A DNA stretch of 61,061 nucleotides from an uncultured Blastocatellia bacterium (GCA_937934745.1 CALGZC010000015.1:1-61061), one strand, 5' to 3'; counted from the stretch's first letter, positions 8,132 through 17,173 are shown. Translations and numbers: made by a program. Notes: generated from the sequence alone by a model not told the origin.

Positions 8132-10093
8132 ATGCGCGACGCTTCCGTTTCAAACGGCGCAGCGTCTGTTCCGCCGGCTTTACTGGCCGGCCTGACAATG
8201 CGCCTGCCGCTGGACATAGCGGCTGAGCATACTCTTCCTCCTGCGCAAAACGATCCGCTGATTGGCCGGACGCTCGACGGCAAGTACCGCATTGAGCGCC
8301 GCATCGGCCGTGGTGGGTCAGGTACGGTGTATCGCGCCCGCCACTTGCTCATTCACCGTACTGTCGCGGTCAAGGTACTGTCTCTAGAGTTGGTCGCCGA
8401 TGAAGATGCCCTGGCCCGCTTTCGGCGTGAGGCGGCGATGGCCGGGCAGCTCAAACACATCAACATCGTGTCCGTTACGGATTTCGGCATTACGCCGGAT
8501 GGCGTGGCTTATTTGGTGATGGACTTTATCGAAGGTCGGAGCCTGCGCCGCATCCTCGATACCGAGGCAACGCTCGCCCCGGAGCGGATTGTGCGGTGGA
8601 TGAAAGCCGTTTGCTCGGCTGTGCATGCGGCGCATCGCAAAGGCATCATCCACCGCGATCTCAAACCGGACAATGTAATGATTGAGTGCGTGGATGAAGA
8701 AGAAATTCCACGGGTGCTGGATTTTGGGATCGCCAAACTGGTGGATGCCTTCGCAAGTAACCATGATTTCAACACCGAAACGGGGAGCGTAATGGGCACC
8801 CCCCACTACATGTCCCCGGAACAGTGTGAAGGTAAGCCCCTCGATCCACGTTCTGACATCTACAGTTTGGGCACGCTCGTGTACGAACTGCTCACCGGCA
8901 ACGTTCCCTTTCCGGGCAAAGTGACGACGACCGTCATGATGCAGCAAGTAACGGCAACGCCACGCCCGTTGCGCGACTGGCGCCCAGATTTGCCGGAGGC
9001 AGTCGAGCTGTGTGTGATGCGGGCGCTGAGTAAAAACCCGGCGGCACGGCAGTCAACAGCGCTTGACTTCGCGCTGGAGCTGGAAGCGGCATTGGCATCG
9101 CTGCCGGCAGGAGCTGTGGCAGAAGGCAACGCACCAAAGGCGACAGCAAAGGAGCCGGCAAACCTATCACCAGCACGCCCGGTCATGGAATTTCGTGCCC
9201 AGTTGCAGCGGGCGGCCGCTATCGCACCAACGGTGTCACTGCCGGCACCGGCCAGCTCGGTGCCGGTTACAGCTTCGCCCTCGGCGCCTGCCATTGCCTC
9301 AGCCGAAGCAGATGCCGATAACAAGCAGCCCAGAACCGGTAGCCTGAGCATTGCTGAGCAACGCGCAGCCACGGTGCAATGCTTCTTGGTGCAGCCACCG
9401 GTGGAGTCTGCCGGCAAGACATCGGATAACGATGTTCCCTCTGTGCCCAGGGACTTTGCCGTCGGGAAAACACCCGATGACCACGAAGCCGGGCAAGCAG
9501 CTGCTGCGTCGTCGCCGGTGACCACACCTGTAACGGAGGGCACTATACTCCGGCGTGAGATACCGTCACCGGTTCGTTCTACAACATCCCGGCGCACCCA
9601 AGTTGGGCAACGGCCGGGTCAACGGAATTGGTTGAGCTATGCCAGACTCCGGACCTGGCTGCCCTCGGTGGCCTGGATGCTGGGGATGCTGGTTGTCGGC
9701 TATGCCCTGACCGTCTATGGCCTGTACCGCCAAGCAAATGCACGGTTAGGTCAGGAACTGGCCGCCCTGGCCCAGACCCCTCAGGCACCCCTGCGGTCGC
9801 TACGTGAGCGGGTAGAAGCACAACTGGCAACGCGCAAAATGCAGGTTGACAGGGTACGGGTGCGTTTAGACCCACCAAATCGGCAAATTACCATCCAGGT
9901 ACGTTACCGACGTGTGCTGTTGGGCCTCCCACTCCATTTTCAAGCCGAGGGTGTCGCACGTTCCGTCCCTATGACGCTGGATATGGTGGCGGAACTGACA
10001 CCGGCGCAGGCTGAAGTAGTCAATGTCTCGCCACGGGAGTTGGAGCGCTACCGGGCTGAGCGTCGCTTCTCCACCGGGCAGGCCGGTAACTAG
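8132..10093 (+). CDS. membrane-anchored Ser/Thr protein kinase (PknB/Hanks type)
   Basis: A 653-residue kinase. The catalytic domain spans ~residues 50-315: glycine loop GRGGSGTVY (59-67), ATP-binding Lys81 in VAVKVL, catalytic HRDLKPDN (174-181), DFG (197-199), and activation segment GTPHYMSPEQ. A long Ala/Pro/Thr-rich linker (~320-500) leads to one membrane helix near 513-533 (VAWMLGMLVVGYALTVYGL), then ~120 extracytoplasmic residues with no PASTA repeats and no recognised domain, perhaps a sensor. It lies 42 bases before a PerR-type regulator, but PerR has its own operator, so a shared function is only a guess. Substrates unknown. Confidence 0.92.
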   Translation: MRDASVSNGAASVPPALLAGLTMRLPLDIAAEHTLPPAQNDPLIGRTLDGKYRIERRIGRGGSGTVYRARHLLIHRTVAVKVLSLELVADEDALARFRREAAMAGQLKHINIVSVTDFGITPDGVAYLVMDFIEGRSLRRILDTEATLAPERIVRWMKAVCSAVHAAHRKGIIHRDLKPDNVMIECVDEEEIPRVLDFGIAKLVDAFASNHDFNTETGSVMGTPHYMSPEQCEGKPLDPRSDIYSLGTLVYELLTGNVPFPGKVTTTVMMQQVTATPRPLRDWRPDLPEAVELCVMRALSKNPAARQSTALDFALELEAALASLPAGAVAEGNAPKATAKEPANLSPARPVMEFRAQLQRAAAIAPTVSLPAPASSVPVTASPSAPAIASAEADADNKQPRTGSLSIAEQRAATVQCFLVQPPVESAGKTSDNDVPSVPRDFAVGKTPDDHEAGQAAAASSPVTTPVTEGTILRREIPSPVRSTTSRRTQVGQRPGQRNWLSYARLRTWLPSVAWMLGMLVVGYALTVYGLYRQANARLGQELAALAQTPQAPLRSLRERVEAQLATRKMQVDRVRVRLDPPNRQITIQVRYRRVLLGLPLHFQAEGVARSVPMTLDMVAELTPAQAEVVNVSPRELERYRAERRFSTGQAGN

Positions 10094-10112
10094 GTCTTGA
10101 CCGACTCTTTCT

Positions 10113-10127
10113 TTAGAGTTATTCTAA
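10113..10127. promoter_or_regulatory. PerR/Fur-type operator upstream of the regulator gene
   Basis: TTAGA and TCTAA form an inverted repeat with a 5-base spacer, 8 bases before the regulator start. The same TTAGA-N5-TCTAA pattern recurs before the rubrerythrin gene, so it is the likely self-regulatory binding site. PerR boxes are 15-bp AT-rich palindromes of similar shape. Confidence 0.6.
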
Positions 10128-10135
10128 GTTGTGTG

Positions 10136-10564
10136 ATGAAACGACTCTCGACTGCTGCCATCATCGATCTCATTCGCGCCCAAGGTCTCAAGCTCACACC
10201 GCAACGCCTAGCCATTGTCGCGTACCTCCAGCAGTGCGATCATCATCCAACGGCTGACGAAGTGCTGGAAGCAGTCAATGGTAAGTTTCGGATGACATCG
10301 CGGGCAACCGTGTACAATACCCTCCACTGGCTGACGGCAAACGGTTGGTTAGCCGAAATCCACCAGGGAGGTGTTGCGCGGTTTGACCCCAACCTGGAGC
10401 CGCACCACCACTTTGTTTGTCGGAGCTGTGGGCGCGTGGAAGATGTCGCCTACGACGCTGTGGCACCGCAACCGCAGTGCACCTTGCCGGGGCGGCAAGT
10501 GGTCGAGAGTTTTGAGGTAACCCTGCGTGGTTTGTGCGCGACGTGTGCAGCAACTACGGTGTAA
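10136..10564 (+). CDS. perR: Fur-family transcriptional regulator, PerR-like
   Basis: A 142-residue metalloregulator of peroxide or iron response. N-terminal winged helix (LKLTPQRLAIVAYL, then SRATVYNTL as the recognition helix), followed by the dimerisation domain with the metal-binding EPHHHFVCRSCG stretch and a second Cys pair (CATC) near the end; together the two CxxC motifs form the structural zinc site of this family. The ATG at 10136 is chosen because it starts the conserved helix; a longer frame from 10097 has no support. A palindromic operator sits just upstream and an identical type precedes the next gene, rubrerythrin, which argues for PerR over Fur or Zur. Confidence 0.82.
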   Translation: MKRLSTAAIIDLIRAQGLKLTPQRLAIVAYLQQCDHHPTADEVLEAVNGKFRMTSRATVYNTLHWLTANGWLAEIHQGGVARFDPNLEPHHHFVCRSCGRVEDVAYDAVAPQPQCTLPGRQVVESFEVTLRGLCATCAATTV

Positions 10565-10581
10565 TTTTTTTGCCTACTAAG

Positions 10582-10596
10582 TTAGACTAGGTCTAA
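10582..10596. promoter_or_regulatory. PerR-type operator upstream of rubrerythrin
   Basis: TTAGAC and GTCTAA form a perfect 6-base inverted repeat with a 3-base spacer, within the 15-bp frame shared with the site before the regulator gene. It lies 35 bases before the rubrerythrin start, where it would cover the promoter. Confidence 0.62.
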
Positions 10597-10630
10597 AATC
10601 TTACTCTCTCTACAGAAAGGAACACCAGTG

Positions 10631-11119
10631 ATGAACCAGCCGAAATCGAAGACCCAGCAAAATTTGCAGGCAGCGTTTGCGGGTGAGGCTATGGCGAACC
10701 GCCGCTATCTCTACTTCGGCCAACTGGCACGCAAGTTGGGCAATGAAGACGTTGCCCGGTTATTCGAGCGGACGGCAGAGGAAGAAACCGGCCATGCGTT
10801 TGCGCACCTCCAGTTGATGTACCCCGAATCTGAAATGACGGTTGAAAAGCTGCTACAAATTGCCTACGAGGGCGAAATGTACGAAACCGAGCAGATGTAT
10901 CCGACCTTCGCGGAAGAAGCCCGGCAGGAAGGCGAAACTGACGCTGTGGCAGAGTTTCTTGAGCAGGAGGCGGAATCGCGCGAGCACGCCGAACGTTTCA
11001 AGGCGCTGCTACAACGGGCAGCTAAGCAGTTCAAGGCGTTTGGGCGTGTCGAGGCAGCGCATGCCAAGCGATATGCTGATGCTTTGGAAAAAGTCGTCGC
11101 CGGTTCGCCGACTGTGTGA
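10631..11119 (+). CDS. rubrerythrin-type diiron protein lacking the rubredoxin domain
   Basis: A 162-residue ferritin-like protein expected to reduce hydrogen peroxide. It has the diiron ligand pattern: an early Glu in FAGEAMANRRY, EEETGHAFAH (ExxH), the Tyr/Glu-rich YEGEMYETEQMYPTFAEEA segment split across helix three, and EAESREHAERF (ExxxxH) in helix four. Normal rubrerythrins carry a C-terminal rubredoxin with two CxxC motifs; none is present here, so it is the short erythrin/sulerythrin kind and needs a separate electron donor. The ribosome-binding site AGAAAGGA (10614-10621) supports ATG 10631 rather than the GTG at 10628. Controlled by the palindrome just upstream. Confidence 0.88.
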   Translation: MNQPKSKTQQNLQAAFAGEAMANRRYLYFGQLARKLGNEDVARLFERTAEEETGHAFAHLQLMYPESEMTVEKLLQIAYEGEMYETEQMYPTFAEEARQEGETDAVAEFLEQEAESREHAERFKALLQRAAKQFKAFGRVEAAHAKRYADALEKVVAGSPTV

Positions 11120-11287
11120 GCGAGCAAAACCTACCTTTGCAGCGGTGGCCCCCGCGCCATCGCTGCATCGTGCTGTCCGCAGAGTGCCACTGCGCGCCAG
11201 GGGCTTGCCCAGGGTTTTGCCCGCACCATTTGAAGTGTAACCGACCGGGGCAGGCGCGATGGCCTTCCCATCGGCCAGGGCAGTGAG

Positions 11288-11647
11288 TTACCGAAGCCGC
11301 TCAGGTGGGCGCCAACCGTAAACGGTCAGATCGAGTGTTCCATCGGTGCGGAAGACCACCCCTTCACTTTCCAAACGCGCCCGTTGCTCATCTGCCAGAT
11401 AAGGCGATAGTTTTCCCGTGCTGATCCCTCCGCGTGCATTGACGACACGGTGCCACGGCACGGACTGCTCCTGGCGGATACAGGCGCGCAGCGCCCATCC
11501 TACACCCTGCGCCGAGAGCCGCTCGCCGATCAGCCGTGCAATTTGCCCGTAGCTCATCACGCGCCCGTGCGGGATATACCTTACCCAGGCATAGACGGCC
11601 TCAAAGGGCGAAATGATGTGTTCAGGGGAAGACCGAAGCTGTTTCAT
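11288..11647 (-). CDS. alkyltransferase-like (ATL) DNA-damage protein
   Basis: A 119-residue homologue of the C-terminal DNA-binding domain of O6-alkylguanine-DNA alkyltransferase. It keeps the helix-turn-helix (VMSYGQIARLIG) and the active-site loop, but the nucleophile motif PCHR reads PWHR, so the methyl-accepting Cys is Trp. Such ATL proteins bind O6-alkylguanine without repairing it and hand it to nucleotide excision repair. The Met at 11647 is chosen to match the family length of ~110; a longer frame to 11722 would overlap the divergent gene further. Its 5' end overlaps the start of the threonine aldolase gene on the other strand by about 35 bases. Confidence 0.85.
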   Translation of the reverse strand: MKQLRSSPEHIISPFEAVYAWVRYIPHGRVMSYGQIARLIGERLSAQGVGWALRACIRQEQSVPWHRVVNARGGISTGKLSPYLADEQRARLESEGVVFRTDGTLDLTVYGWRPPERLR

Positions 11648-12746
11648 CACAGGTTCTGACACGCCGATAGATTTGCGCAGCGACACCGTCACACAACCTT
11701 CACCTACCATGCGCGAAGCCATGAGGCGCGCCGCGGTTGGCGACGACGTCTATGGCGAAGACCCGACGGTGAACAGGCTTCAGGAACGGGCCGCCGAGTT
11801 ACTCGGCTTTGAAGCCGCATTGTGGACGCCCACCGGAACAATGGGCAACCAAATCTGCCTGCGGCTGCATGCCGCGCCGGGCAGTGAAGTGATTGTCGAA
11901 AGCCGTGCGCATATTTACGAGTGGGAGCTTGGTGCGCTTGCGGCGTTATCCGGTTTAGTACCCCGGTTGATTGACTCTGAACGGGGTCACCCAACGTGGG
12001 ACGCGATTGCTGCTGCGATCCAGCCCAAAGTGTACTACCGCACTCCGACGGCCCTCATTTGCCTTGAGAATACCCACAATATGCACGGTGGGACGGTCGC
12101 CGACCCGGCCGAGACGGCCATCATTGTCCGTGAGGCTGCTGCACGGGGTTTACCGGTTCACCTGGATGGGGCGCGACTGTTCAATGCAGCCGTCGCACTC
12201 GGATGTCCGGTTGCCGACTTAGCACGCGGCTTTTCCAGCGTGATGGTGTGCCTGTCAAAGGGACTTGGTGCGCCGGCCGGATCGGTTATTGTCGGTTCGC
12301 GGCCGTTTATCGAACGGGCCCGCGCCGTTCGCAAGCTATTCGGCGGTGGCATGCGGCAGGTCGGCGTTCTCGCGGCAGCCGGACTCGTGGCGCTTGACGA
12401 AGGTCCGGCGCAACTTGCTGCCGACCATGCCAACGCCAAACGGTTTGCTTCAGGCCTGGCAACCTTGCCCGGATGGCGCGTCGATCTGAGCCGCGTAGAA
12501 ACAAATATTGTGATCGGCGATGTTGCTGAAACCGGCTTCTCGGCCCCGGAGCTGTGCCACCGGCTCAGGATGTACGGTGTCCTAGCCAGTGCCGTCAACG
12601 ACACGCAAATTCGTTTTGTGACGCATCGGGATGCACCTGCTGCCCTATGTCTGGAAGCGATTGCACGCCTGCATCGGCTGATGGAGGAACTGCCTATTGG
12701 TGGCGGCAAGTGTTCATCCCCCTGTACAGAGGGGCGCGCAAAGTAG
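11613..12746 (+). CDS. ltaE: low-specificity threonine aldolase
   Basis: A 377-residue PLP enzyme that cleaves threonine or allo-threonine to glycine and acetaldehyde. It opens with the family signature IDLRSDTVTQPSPTMREAM, contains GDDVYGEDPTV, ENTHNMHGG, HLDGARLFNA, and the PLP lysine in SKGLGAPAGS. No other Met precedes the conserved IDLRSDT, so the start must be ATG 11613 or 11616, with an AAAGGGCG stretch just upstream; this makes its first codons overlap the divergent ATL gene. The C-terminal ~15 residues (Cys-rich, basic) go beyond the family core. Confidence 0.9.
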   Translation: MMCSGEDRSCFITGSDTPIDLRSDTVTQPSPTMREAMRRAAVGDDVYGEDPTVNRLQERAAELLGFEAALWTPTGTMGNQICLRLHAAPGSEVIVESRAHIYEWELGALAALSGLVPRLIDSERGHPTWDAIAAAIQPKVYYRTPTALICLENTHNMHGGTVADPAETAIIVREAAARGLPVHLDGARLFNAAVALGCPVADLARGFSSVMVCLSKGLGAPAGSVIVGSRPFIERARAVRKLFGGGMRQVGVLAAAGLVALDEGPAQLAADHANAKRFASGLATLPGWRVDLSRVETNIVIGDVAETGFSAPELCHRLRMYGVLASAVNDTQIRFVTHRDAPAALCLEAIARLHRLMEELPIGGGKCSSPCTEGRAK

Positions 12747-12800
12747 GGTGAACCTCGGCCCACAGCCCATACGTCTGTCGTTAACGCCTAGGCGCTGCCC

Positions 12801-14195
12801 TCACAGAAACAGCCAGGTGAACAGCAGGAAGAGACCGCCGGAGAGGAGAATCGCCGCCGGCAGCGTCAGCACCCACGCCGAAGCGATCTTGATGACGGTC
12901 GCCAGCTGCAAGCCCGACCCTTTGGCCACCATCGTCCCGGCGACGCCCGACGACAGCACATGCGTGGTGCTGACCGGCAAGCCGAGGTACGACGCCATGC
13001 CGATGCTGGACATCGCCACCAGCTCGGCCGACGCGCCCTGCCCATAGGTCAGGTGATCCTTGCCGATTTTCTCGCCAATCGTGATGACAATCCGCTTCCA
13101 GCCCACCATCGTCCCAATGCCGAGCGACAGCGCAATGGCGATCTTGACCCAGAGCGGGGCGAAATCGGTCAGCGTTTTGAGCAGGGCAGCGTCCTTTTTG
13201 AGGGCGTCGGCTTCGGCGGCGGAAAAGGCTGCCGGCTCGGCCTTGAGGGCGTTCTTCACCGCGGCGTCCAGCTTGATGATGTTGGCGCGCAGGTCCTTGC
13301 GCTGGTCGCGCGGGATGTCGCCCAGCGTCGCTCGCCCATCCAGCATCCCGCGCGCGCTGGCTGCCGCGAGGCGCAGGGCCTCGGGCGAGGCGAGCTTGAC
13401 CGCGGCGCCTTCAATCCGCATCAGGGCCTGCCGGGCGGCATCTATGCGCTGCGGATTGGCCGACATATCCAGCGCAAACGAGGCCGGCACGATGCCCGTG
13501 AGGATCAGCATGACCAGCCCGATGCCCTTTTGACCGTCGTTCGAGCCGTGGGCGAAGCTGACGCCGGTGCAGGTCAGCACTAAAATGGCGCGAATCCACA
13601 GCGGCGGCGGGTTGTGCTCGTCGGGCTTTTCATAAAGCCGCTTGTCCGGGATCAGGTTTTTCGACAGCAGCACCAAAATCGCCGCCAGCGCAAAGCCGAT
13701 GAGCGGGGAAATCAACAGCGACAGCCCGGTTTCGGATACCTTGCCCCAGTTGACACCGTCGCCCAGGCGGTGTCCGGGCAGCATCGAGTTGGCCAACCCC
13801 ACGCCGACAATGGCCCCGATCAGCGTGTGCGAGCTTGACGCCGGCAGCCCAAAGTACCAGGTGCCGAGGTTCCAAATGATGGCGCCCAGCAGTAATGCCA
13901 GCGCCATGGACAGGCCCGCGCCGGTGGACTTCGAGATCAACAGCTCGACGGGCAGCAGATAGACAATGCCCATCGCCACGGCAATCCCGCCGAAAAACAC
14001 GCCGCAGAAATTGCAAATGCCCGACCAGACGACGGCCGTCCAGGGACGCAGCGACTTGGTGTAAATCACCGTGGCGACGGCGTTCGCCGTATCGTGAAAG
14101 CCATTGACGAACTCGAAGCCGAAAGCCACGGCCAGCGCCATGAGGAGCAGCGCCAGGGTGCCGAACGGAAGCGCCTCACCAAACAATGTATCCAT
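12801..14195 (-). CDS. pit: inorganic phosphate transporter, PiT family
   Basis: A 464-residue secondary transporter (Pi with H+ or Na+). Both PiT halves carry the signature: GFEFVNGFHDTANAVAT near residue 20 and SFAHGSNDGQKGIG in the middle, plus LPASSSHTLIGAI and LPVSTTHVLSSGVAG. About ten membrane segments flank a ~110-residue charged cytoplasmic insertion rich in Ala, Lys and Asp between the halves. ATG 14195 is preferred; a TTG-started extension to 14285 is unlike the family. It converges on the threonine aldolase gene. By eye, third positions are more G/C-rich than in the receptor gene at 1-4.7 kb. Confidence 0.93.
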   Translation of the reverse strand: MDTLFGEALPFGTLALLLMALAVAFGFEFVNGFHDTANAVATVIYTKSLRPWTAVVWSGICNFCGVFFGGIAVAMGIVYLLPVELLISKSTGAGLSMALALLLGAIIWNLGTWYFGLPASSSHTLIGAIVGVGLANSMLPGHRLGDGVNWGKVSETGLSLLISPLIGFALAAILVLLSKNLIPDKRLYEKPDEHNPPPLWIRAILVLTCTGVSFAHGSNDGQKGIGLVMLILTGIVPASFALDMSANPQRIDAARQALMRIEGAAVKLASPEALRLAAASARGMLDGRATLGDIPRDQRKDLRANIIKLDAAVKNALKAEPAAFSAAEADALKKDAALLKTLTDFAPLWVKIAIALSLGIGTMVGWKRIVITIGEKIGKDHLTYGQGASAELVAMSSIGMASYLGLPVSTTHVLSSGVAGTMVAKGSGLQLATVIKIASAWVLTLPAAILLSGGLFLLFTWLFL

Positions 14196-14289
14196 ATAAG
14201 CCGGGTTTCCTAGACGAAAGACCGGAAGTTGGCCGGAAATGTAAGCGGGGATTGAAAGAGGAATATTAACGCCACGTTTCAACAATCTT

Positions 14290-15678
14290 TCAGGTCAGTG
14301 ATTTCTTGACCTTAGCCGGAACACCGACCACCAGCGTCTCCGGCGGCACGTCCTCCGTCACAACGGCGCCGGCTCCGGTCATAGCGCGTGCGCCGACCCG
14401 TACAGGCGCGACCAGCAGCGTGTCACTGCCGATTTTCACACCGTCCTCAATGACGGTGCGGTGCTTTTGCTTGCCGTCATAGTTGCAGGTAATCGTGCCC
14501 GCCCCGATGTTGACGCGCTCGCCCAGCGTCGCGTCGCCCAAGTAGCTCAGGTGCATGGCCTTTGTTTCGGCGCCAAGCGATGATTGCTTGACTTCGACGA
14601 AGTTGCCGATGACGGCGGCTTCGTGCAGGTGGGTGTTGAGGCGCACATGGGCAAACGGCCCGACGGACGTTCGGTCATCAAGGCGACTGTCAAACACCAG
14701 CGAGTAATCACGCACCGTTACGTCGTCACCTAACTGCGCGTTGACCAGCCGCGCGCCGGTGTAAATCCGGCAGTTTTCGCCGATGACAGTCCGACCTTCA
14801 AGGTGGACGTTGGGATAGACCACCGTATCCAGGCCGATCTGCACGTCAGGGTCGACATACGCCGTGGCCGGATCGAGAAAGGTCACACCGCCCGCCATCA
14901 GCTCGGCGACCCTGCGCCGGCGAAAGGCCTCCGCGACGGCGGCCAGCTCGGCGCGGGTATTGATGCCGCGCACTTCTTCGCTATCGGGATGGTGGACGAC
15001 GCAGACAGCGTGACCGTCGGTGCGCAGCAGCGTGAGCGCGTCAGGCAGGTAGTATTCGCCCTGCGCGTTATCATTCGAGATGCGGGCCAGAACGTCAAAC
15101 AAGCCTTCGACCTGGAACGCATACACGCCGGCGTTGATTTCAGTGATCGCTTTCTCGTCCGGCGTTGCGTCATGCTCCTCCACGATCCGGGCAAAGCTGC
15201 CGTCGGTGTTTCGTAGAATACGCCCATAACCGGTCGGGTTAGCCATCGTTGTAGAAAGAACGGTCGCCGCTGCGCCGGTTTCGATATGTGTCGTCAGCAA
15301 ACGCCGGAGTGTGTCGGCACGCAGAAGCGGCACGTCGCCTGACAGGACGACCAGCGTCCGCTTGGTCCCTGCCACCACGGCTTCCGTAAGGCGCAAGGCG
15401 TGGGCCGTTCCACGTCGTTCGGGCTGTACAACGACCGCTGGCTGGAGGTGCGGGTGCGGATTGAGTGCCGCCCATTGGGCGAGAAAAGTGTCCCGGACGG
15501 CGTCGGCCCCATGACCAACGACGGCGACCACCTGCTGCGGGGCAAGTGCCGCCGCCGTTCGGACAACATGCCCGAGCAGCGAAGAACCGGCGACCTCGTG
15601 CAGCACTTTAGGACGCCGTGACTTCATGCGCGTGCCGTCGCCGGCTGCCAAAATGACCACGGTAACTGGAATGGACAA
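14290..15678 (-). CDS. glmU: bifunctional UDP-N-acetylglucosamine pyrophosphorylase / glucosamine-1-phosphate acetyltransferase
   Basis: A 462-residue enzyme making UDP-GlcNAc for peptidoglycan and LPS. The N-terminal nucleotidyltransferase has LAAGDGTRMKS near residue 11 and further sugar-nucleotide loops; the C-terminal half is a left-handed beta-helix of hexapeptide repeats with the acetyltransferase motif LSYLGDATLGERVNIGAG and TCNYDG. The start codon is TTG at 15678, supported by GAGGAG eight bases upstream and by the frame beginning exactly with SIPVTVVILAAG. Divergent from glmM, which makes its substrate, so the pair is probably co-regulated from the region between 15679 and 15805. Confidence 0.95.
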   Translation of the reverse strand: MSIPVTVVILAAGDGTRMKSRRPKVLHEVAGSSLLGHVVRTAAALAPQQVVAVVGHGADAVRDTFLAQWAALNPHPHLQPAVVVQPERRGTAHALRLTEAVVAGTKRTLVVLSGDVPLLRADTLRRLLTTHIETGAAATVLSTTMANPTGYGRILRNTDGSFARIVEEHDATPDEKAITEINAGVYAFQVEGLFDVLARISNDNAQGEYYLPDALTLLRTDGHAVCVVHHPDSEEVRGINTRAELAAVAEAFRRRRVAELMAGGVTFLDPATAYVDPDVQIGLDTVVYPNVHLEGRTVIGENCRIYTGARLVNAQLGDDVTVRDYSLVFDSRLDDRTSVGPFAHVRLNTHLHEAAVIGNFVEVKQSSLGAETKAMHLSYLGDATLGERVNIGAGTITCNYDGKQKHRTVIEDGVKIGSDTLLVAPVRVGARAMTGAGAVVTEDVPPETLVVGVPAKVKKSLT

Positions 15679-15686
15679 CGGATTGA

Positions 15687-15692
15687 CTCCTC
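15687..15692 (-). promoter_or_regulatory. ribosome-binding site that decides the TTG start of glmU
   Basis: GAGGAG on the minus strand, 8 bases before TTG 15678. No in-frame ATG fits the conserved N-terminus, so this site settles the start. Confidence 0.75.
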
Positions 15693-15805
15693 AACAGGAT
15701 TCTTGGCTAGTGCGGACACTGCCGCCACACTATAAATTCCTGAAAGAGACCAAAGCCACATCTGTGTGGGATTGGGCGGGAAGGCTGCCATCACCGCCGA
15801 ATAGA

Positions 15806-17173
15806 ATGGATATGAAACGTTTTTTTGGCACGGATGGGATTCGCGGCCGCGCCGGCGCTTTTCCACTTCAACCAGAGGCACTCGCCGTGGTTGGCGCCAC
15901 CTTGACAAGGGTGTTCGCGGCGCGCGTCAGGCGCGTACCGCGTTTTGTGATCGGCGGCGATACGCGCGAGTCCAGTGCTTGGATGGCGGCTGCGCTGGCG
16001 CGCGGGATGACCCAGTCCGGTGGAACCGTCAGTTGTGCCGGCGTTATCCCGACGCCCGGCATTGCCTATTTGACCCGCGCAGAAGGTTTCGACGCCGGGG
16101 TTGTTGTGTCGGCCTCCCACAACCCCTTTGAAGACAACGGGATCAAGTTTTTTCTTGCTTCCGGCGAAAAACGCGACGATGAGCTGGAAGCTGCCATCGA
16201 GGATGCCTTACGTTCACTGTCACCGGAACCACCGGTGACGGTCTGCGACGAAGCGCCACTCTGGGAAGACCCTACGCATGCCCTGAGCTATCTGGAGTTT
16301 CTGACCCAATACATTGCGGCCGACCTTGATTTGTCAGGATGGTCGGTGGCGATTGACTGCGCCAACGGGGCGGCTGCCCCGTACGCCAACATCATGCTTC
16401 AAGCGCTTGGCGCGCAGACCTTTGTCACCGGTGCAACACCGACCGGTCGCAACATCAATGACCACTGCGGCACGGTTCATATTCACCATCTGGTGGCGTT
16501 CAAGCGGTCGGTTGGCGCACGGCTTGGCATCGCGTTTGACGGTGACGCCGACCGCTGCCTTTTTGTGGACGAAGCGGGTGAGGTTGTTGATGGCGATGCC
16601 ATCCTCTACGCCCTGGCGCTGGATGCCGATGCGCGCGGTGAGCTGACACCCCGCTGTGTGGTGGCGACCGTCATGAGCAATCTGGGCCTGGAAGTGGCGT
16701 TGCGCGAGCGGGGCATTGAGCTGATTCGCACGCCGGTCGGCGACCGCGCCGTGCTGGCGGCGATGCTGGAACGCGGTGCGCTGCTGGGCGGTGAGCAATC
16801 CGGGCACATCATTTTCGCGCGACAAAGCCTGGCCGGCGACGGACTGATCACGGCGCTGAACGTTTTACGTCTGCTTGTTGAGCGCAACCTGTCCTTGCAC
16901 GCGGCCGTACAAGGCCTGACACGCTTTCCGCAAACGCTGGTCAACATTCCCGTCCGTGAAAAGCGTCCGTTTGAGACGTTGCCGAGCGTGACCGCAACCG
17001 TACGTGAAGTAGAGGCGCAGTTAGCCGGACGCGGGCGGGTGTTGTTGCGCTACTCCGGGACAGAAAATCTGGCGCGCGTCATGCTTGAAGCTGCCAACGG
17101 CATTGACATCGGCGCGCTGGCGGCGCAGGTTGCGGCGGCCATTGAGCGCGACCTGGGCAATGATCGCTCATGA
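15806..17173 (+). CDS. glmM: phosphoglucosamine mutase
   Basis: A 455-residue mutase converting glucosamine-6-phosphate to glucosamine-1-phosphate. It begins MKRFFGTDGIRGRAG as in the family, holds the phosphoserine loop VSASHNPFEDNGIKFF, the metal-binding DGDADR loop, GGEQSGHII (sugar binding) and the phosphate-binding RYSGTENLARVM near the C-terminus. ATG 15806 or 15812 both fit; the frame open back to 15626 overlaps glmU and is not conserved. The stop overlaps the start of the DUF362 gene (ATGA), so translation is probably coupled. With divergent glmU it gives two consecutive steps of UDP-GlcNAc synthesis. Confidence 0.95.
   Translation: MDMKRFFGTDGIRGRAGAFPLQPEALAVVGATLTRVFAARVRRVPRFVIGGDTRESSAWMAAALARGMTQSGGTVSCAGVIPTPGIAYLTRAEGFDAGVVVSASHNPFEDNGIKFFLASGEKRDDELEAAIEDALRSLSPEPPVTVCDEAPLWEDPTHALSYLEFLTQYIAADLDLSGWSVAIDCANGAAAPYANIMLQALGAQTFVTGATPTGRNINDHCGTVHIHHLVAFKRSVGARLGIAFDGDADRCLFVDEAGEVVDGDAILYALALDADARGELTPRCVVATVMSNLGLEVALRERGIELIRTPVGDRAVLAAMLERGALLGGEQSGHIIFARQSLAGDGLITALNVLRLLVERNLSLHAAVQGLTRFPQTLVNIPVREKRPFETLPSVTATVREVEAQLAGRGRVLLRYSGTENLARVMLEAANGIDIGALAAQVAAAIERDLGNDRS

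Noticed and set aside
10097-10135. Longer N-terminus for the PerR-like regulator
   Set aside because: The upstream codons overlap the palindromic operator, and the conserved fold begins at 10136.
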